From: Oscillospiraceae bacterium
GTDB taxonomy: Bacteria; Bacillota; Clostridia; Oscillospirales; Oscillospiraceae
Reading direction: 5' to 3'
Length of the DNA: 47,233 bases
Assembly (NCBI GenBank): GCA_902795045.1
Contig: CADBJU010000007.1
Coordinates: 4,144 to 51,376 of the forward strand
Shown: positions 46,963-47,233 of the stretch, piece after piece
Position numbering within the stretch: position 1 is the first letter of the stretch
How the letters are laid out: each line of letters begins with the position of its first letter
The notes under the pieces: generated by a model
What the model was told of the DNA's origin: nothing
Seen by the model: only the letters and a program-made list of their open reading frames with translations
The model's database searches: none
Position numbers and translations under genes: made by a program

Positions 46963-47110
46963 TTGCCTCCCTCAGCTGCTTGCAGCGAAATGAGGGAGGG
47001 GGACCGCTTCAGCGGTGGAGGGAGTCCCCCACACGCACGTTGCGCTGGACACAGCGACTCCCTCAGTCACCAGTGTGAGCACTGGTGACAGCTCCCTCAG
47101 AGAGGGAGCC
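46963..47110. repeat. Palindromic repeat family C, copy within the dehydratase operon
   Basis: Opens TTGCCTCCCTCAGCTGCTTG and closes CTCAGAGAGGGAGCC; tip CACCAGTGTGAGCACTGGTG. It lies between the small membrane protein and the activase gene, so its RNA hairpins may set expression differences within the operon. Confidence 0.9.
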
Positions 47111-47135
47111 TATCATGATTTACGGAGGCTACATA

Positions 47136-47233
47136 ATGAAATACTTCGGCGGTTGTGACGTAGGTTCCACCTACACCAAGGCAGTCATTCTGGACGAGAA
47201 CGGCAAGATGATTGCCGACACCACCATTCGCAG
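47136..47233 (+). CDS. 2-hydroxyacyl-CoA dehydratase activase (HgdC-like), cut by window end
   Basis: The first 32 codons read MKYFGGCDVGSTYTKAVILD and ENGKMIADTTIR. GCDVGSTYTKAVIL is the phosphate-1 motif of the ASKHA ATPase fold in HgdC-type activators, which use ATP to inject one electron into the dehydratase. ATG 47136 follows GGAGG at 47124-47128; ATG 47115 lies before that site. The [4Fe-4S] Cys region is beyond the window. Confidence 0.9.
   Translation, partial: MKYFGGCDVGSTYTKAVILDENGKMIADTTIR

Noticed and set aside
1-47233. tRNA and rRNA genes
   Set aside because: No cloverleaf with GGTTCGA-type arms and CCA-side acceptor pairing, and no rRNA segments, were noticed on either strand. 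A dedicated scan could still find one.

Overview
The window looks like a piece of the chromosome of a strictly anaerobic, low-G+C-phylum but GC-rich Gram-positive bacterium, most likely a gut member of the Clostridia (Oscillospiraceae-like). Support: class B sortase, Firmicute gene order (plsX-rnc-smc-ftsY; yhbY-nadD-yqeK-rsfS), TrmFO instead of TrmA, many TTG/GTG starts behind strong AGGAGG sites, consensus TTGACA-17-TATAAT promoters, and an oxygen-sensitive 2-hydroxyacyl-CoA dehydratase operon. I cannot name the species.

Layout. 1-4.5 kb is accessory: a terminal-inverted-repeat segment, a stand-alone helicase-associated-repeat protein, an orphan type IV pilin-like protein, a coiled-coil protein built of 11- and 15-residue repeats, then threonine ammonia-lyase. 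4.6-6.1 kb holds a yybP-ykoY (Mn2+) riboswitch followed by an ArsB/NhaD/SLC13-type transporter. 6.3-24.8 kb is a long plus-strand housekeeping run: TrmH-type methyltransferase, dprA, topA, trmFO, plsX, rnc, radical SAM protein, smc, ftsY, yhbY, a nadD-yqeK fusion, rsfS, leuS, rpsU, interrupted by a minus-strand YgiT-zinc-finger/DUF4258 pair just before smc. 25-32.8 kb is mostly minus strand: sortase B, the metQ/metI/metN methionine transporter, a truncated metA, an SGNH-like protein without catalytic residues and a divergent EF-G paralog. 33-34.2 kb holds a DUF1269-like protein and a candidate type I toxin-antitoxin locus. 34.2-43.7 kb holds a huge acidic protein that looks like a catalytically dead P-type ATPase, rlmB, an N-acyl-D-amino-acid deacylase-like amidohydrolase, a rhomboid-like membrane protein, a TPR/alpha-beta-hydrolase protein and an AlaX-like editing protein. 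43.8-47.2 kb is the 2-hydroxyacyl-CoA dehydratase operon, cut by the window end in its activase gene.

The strongest new-looking signals are in short non-annotated DNA. (1) In front of metNIQ there is a consensus promoter, a ribosome site, a 36-codon leader ORF with nine Met codons, and mutually exclusive terminator and antiterminator helices: a complete ribosome-mediated attenuator that would sense methionine (or Met-tRNA) starvation, where a SAM riboswitch or T-box would be expected. (2) At 33.85-34.16 kb a 27-codon hydrophobic peptide gene with its own promoter and terminator is overlapped at its 3' end by a promoter-to-terminator antisense RNA of about 95 nt. (3) Intergenic spaces carry several families of palindromic repeats with exchangeable modules: one terminal inverted repeat encloses two unrelated cores, one scaffold has different palindromic tips in each copy, and one core lies in opposite orientation relative to its flank in its two copies. 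Several proteins keep a fold but lose catalytic residues (P-type ATPase-like, SGNH-like, rhomboid-like, EF-G-like). All calls are from reading the sequence; no searches were run.
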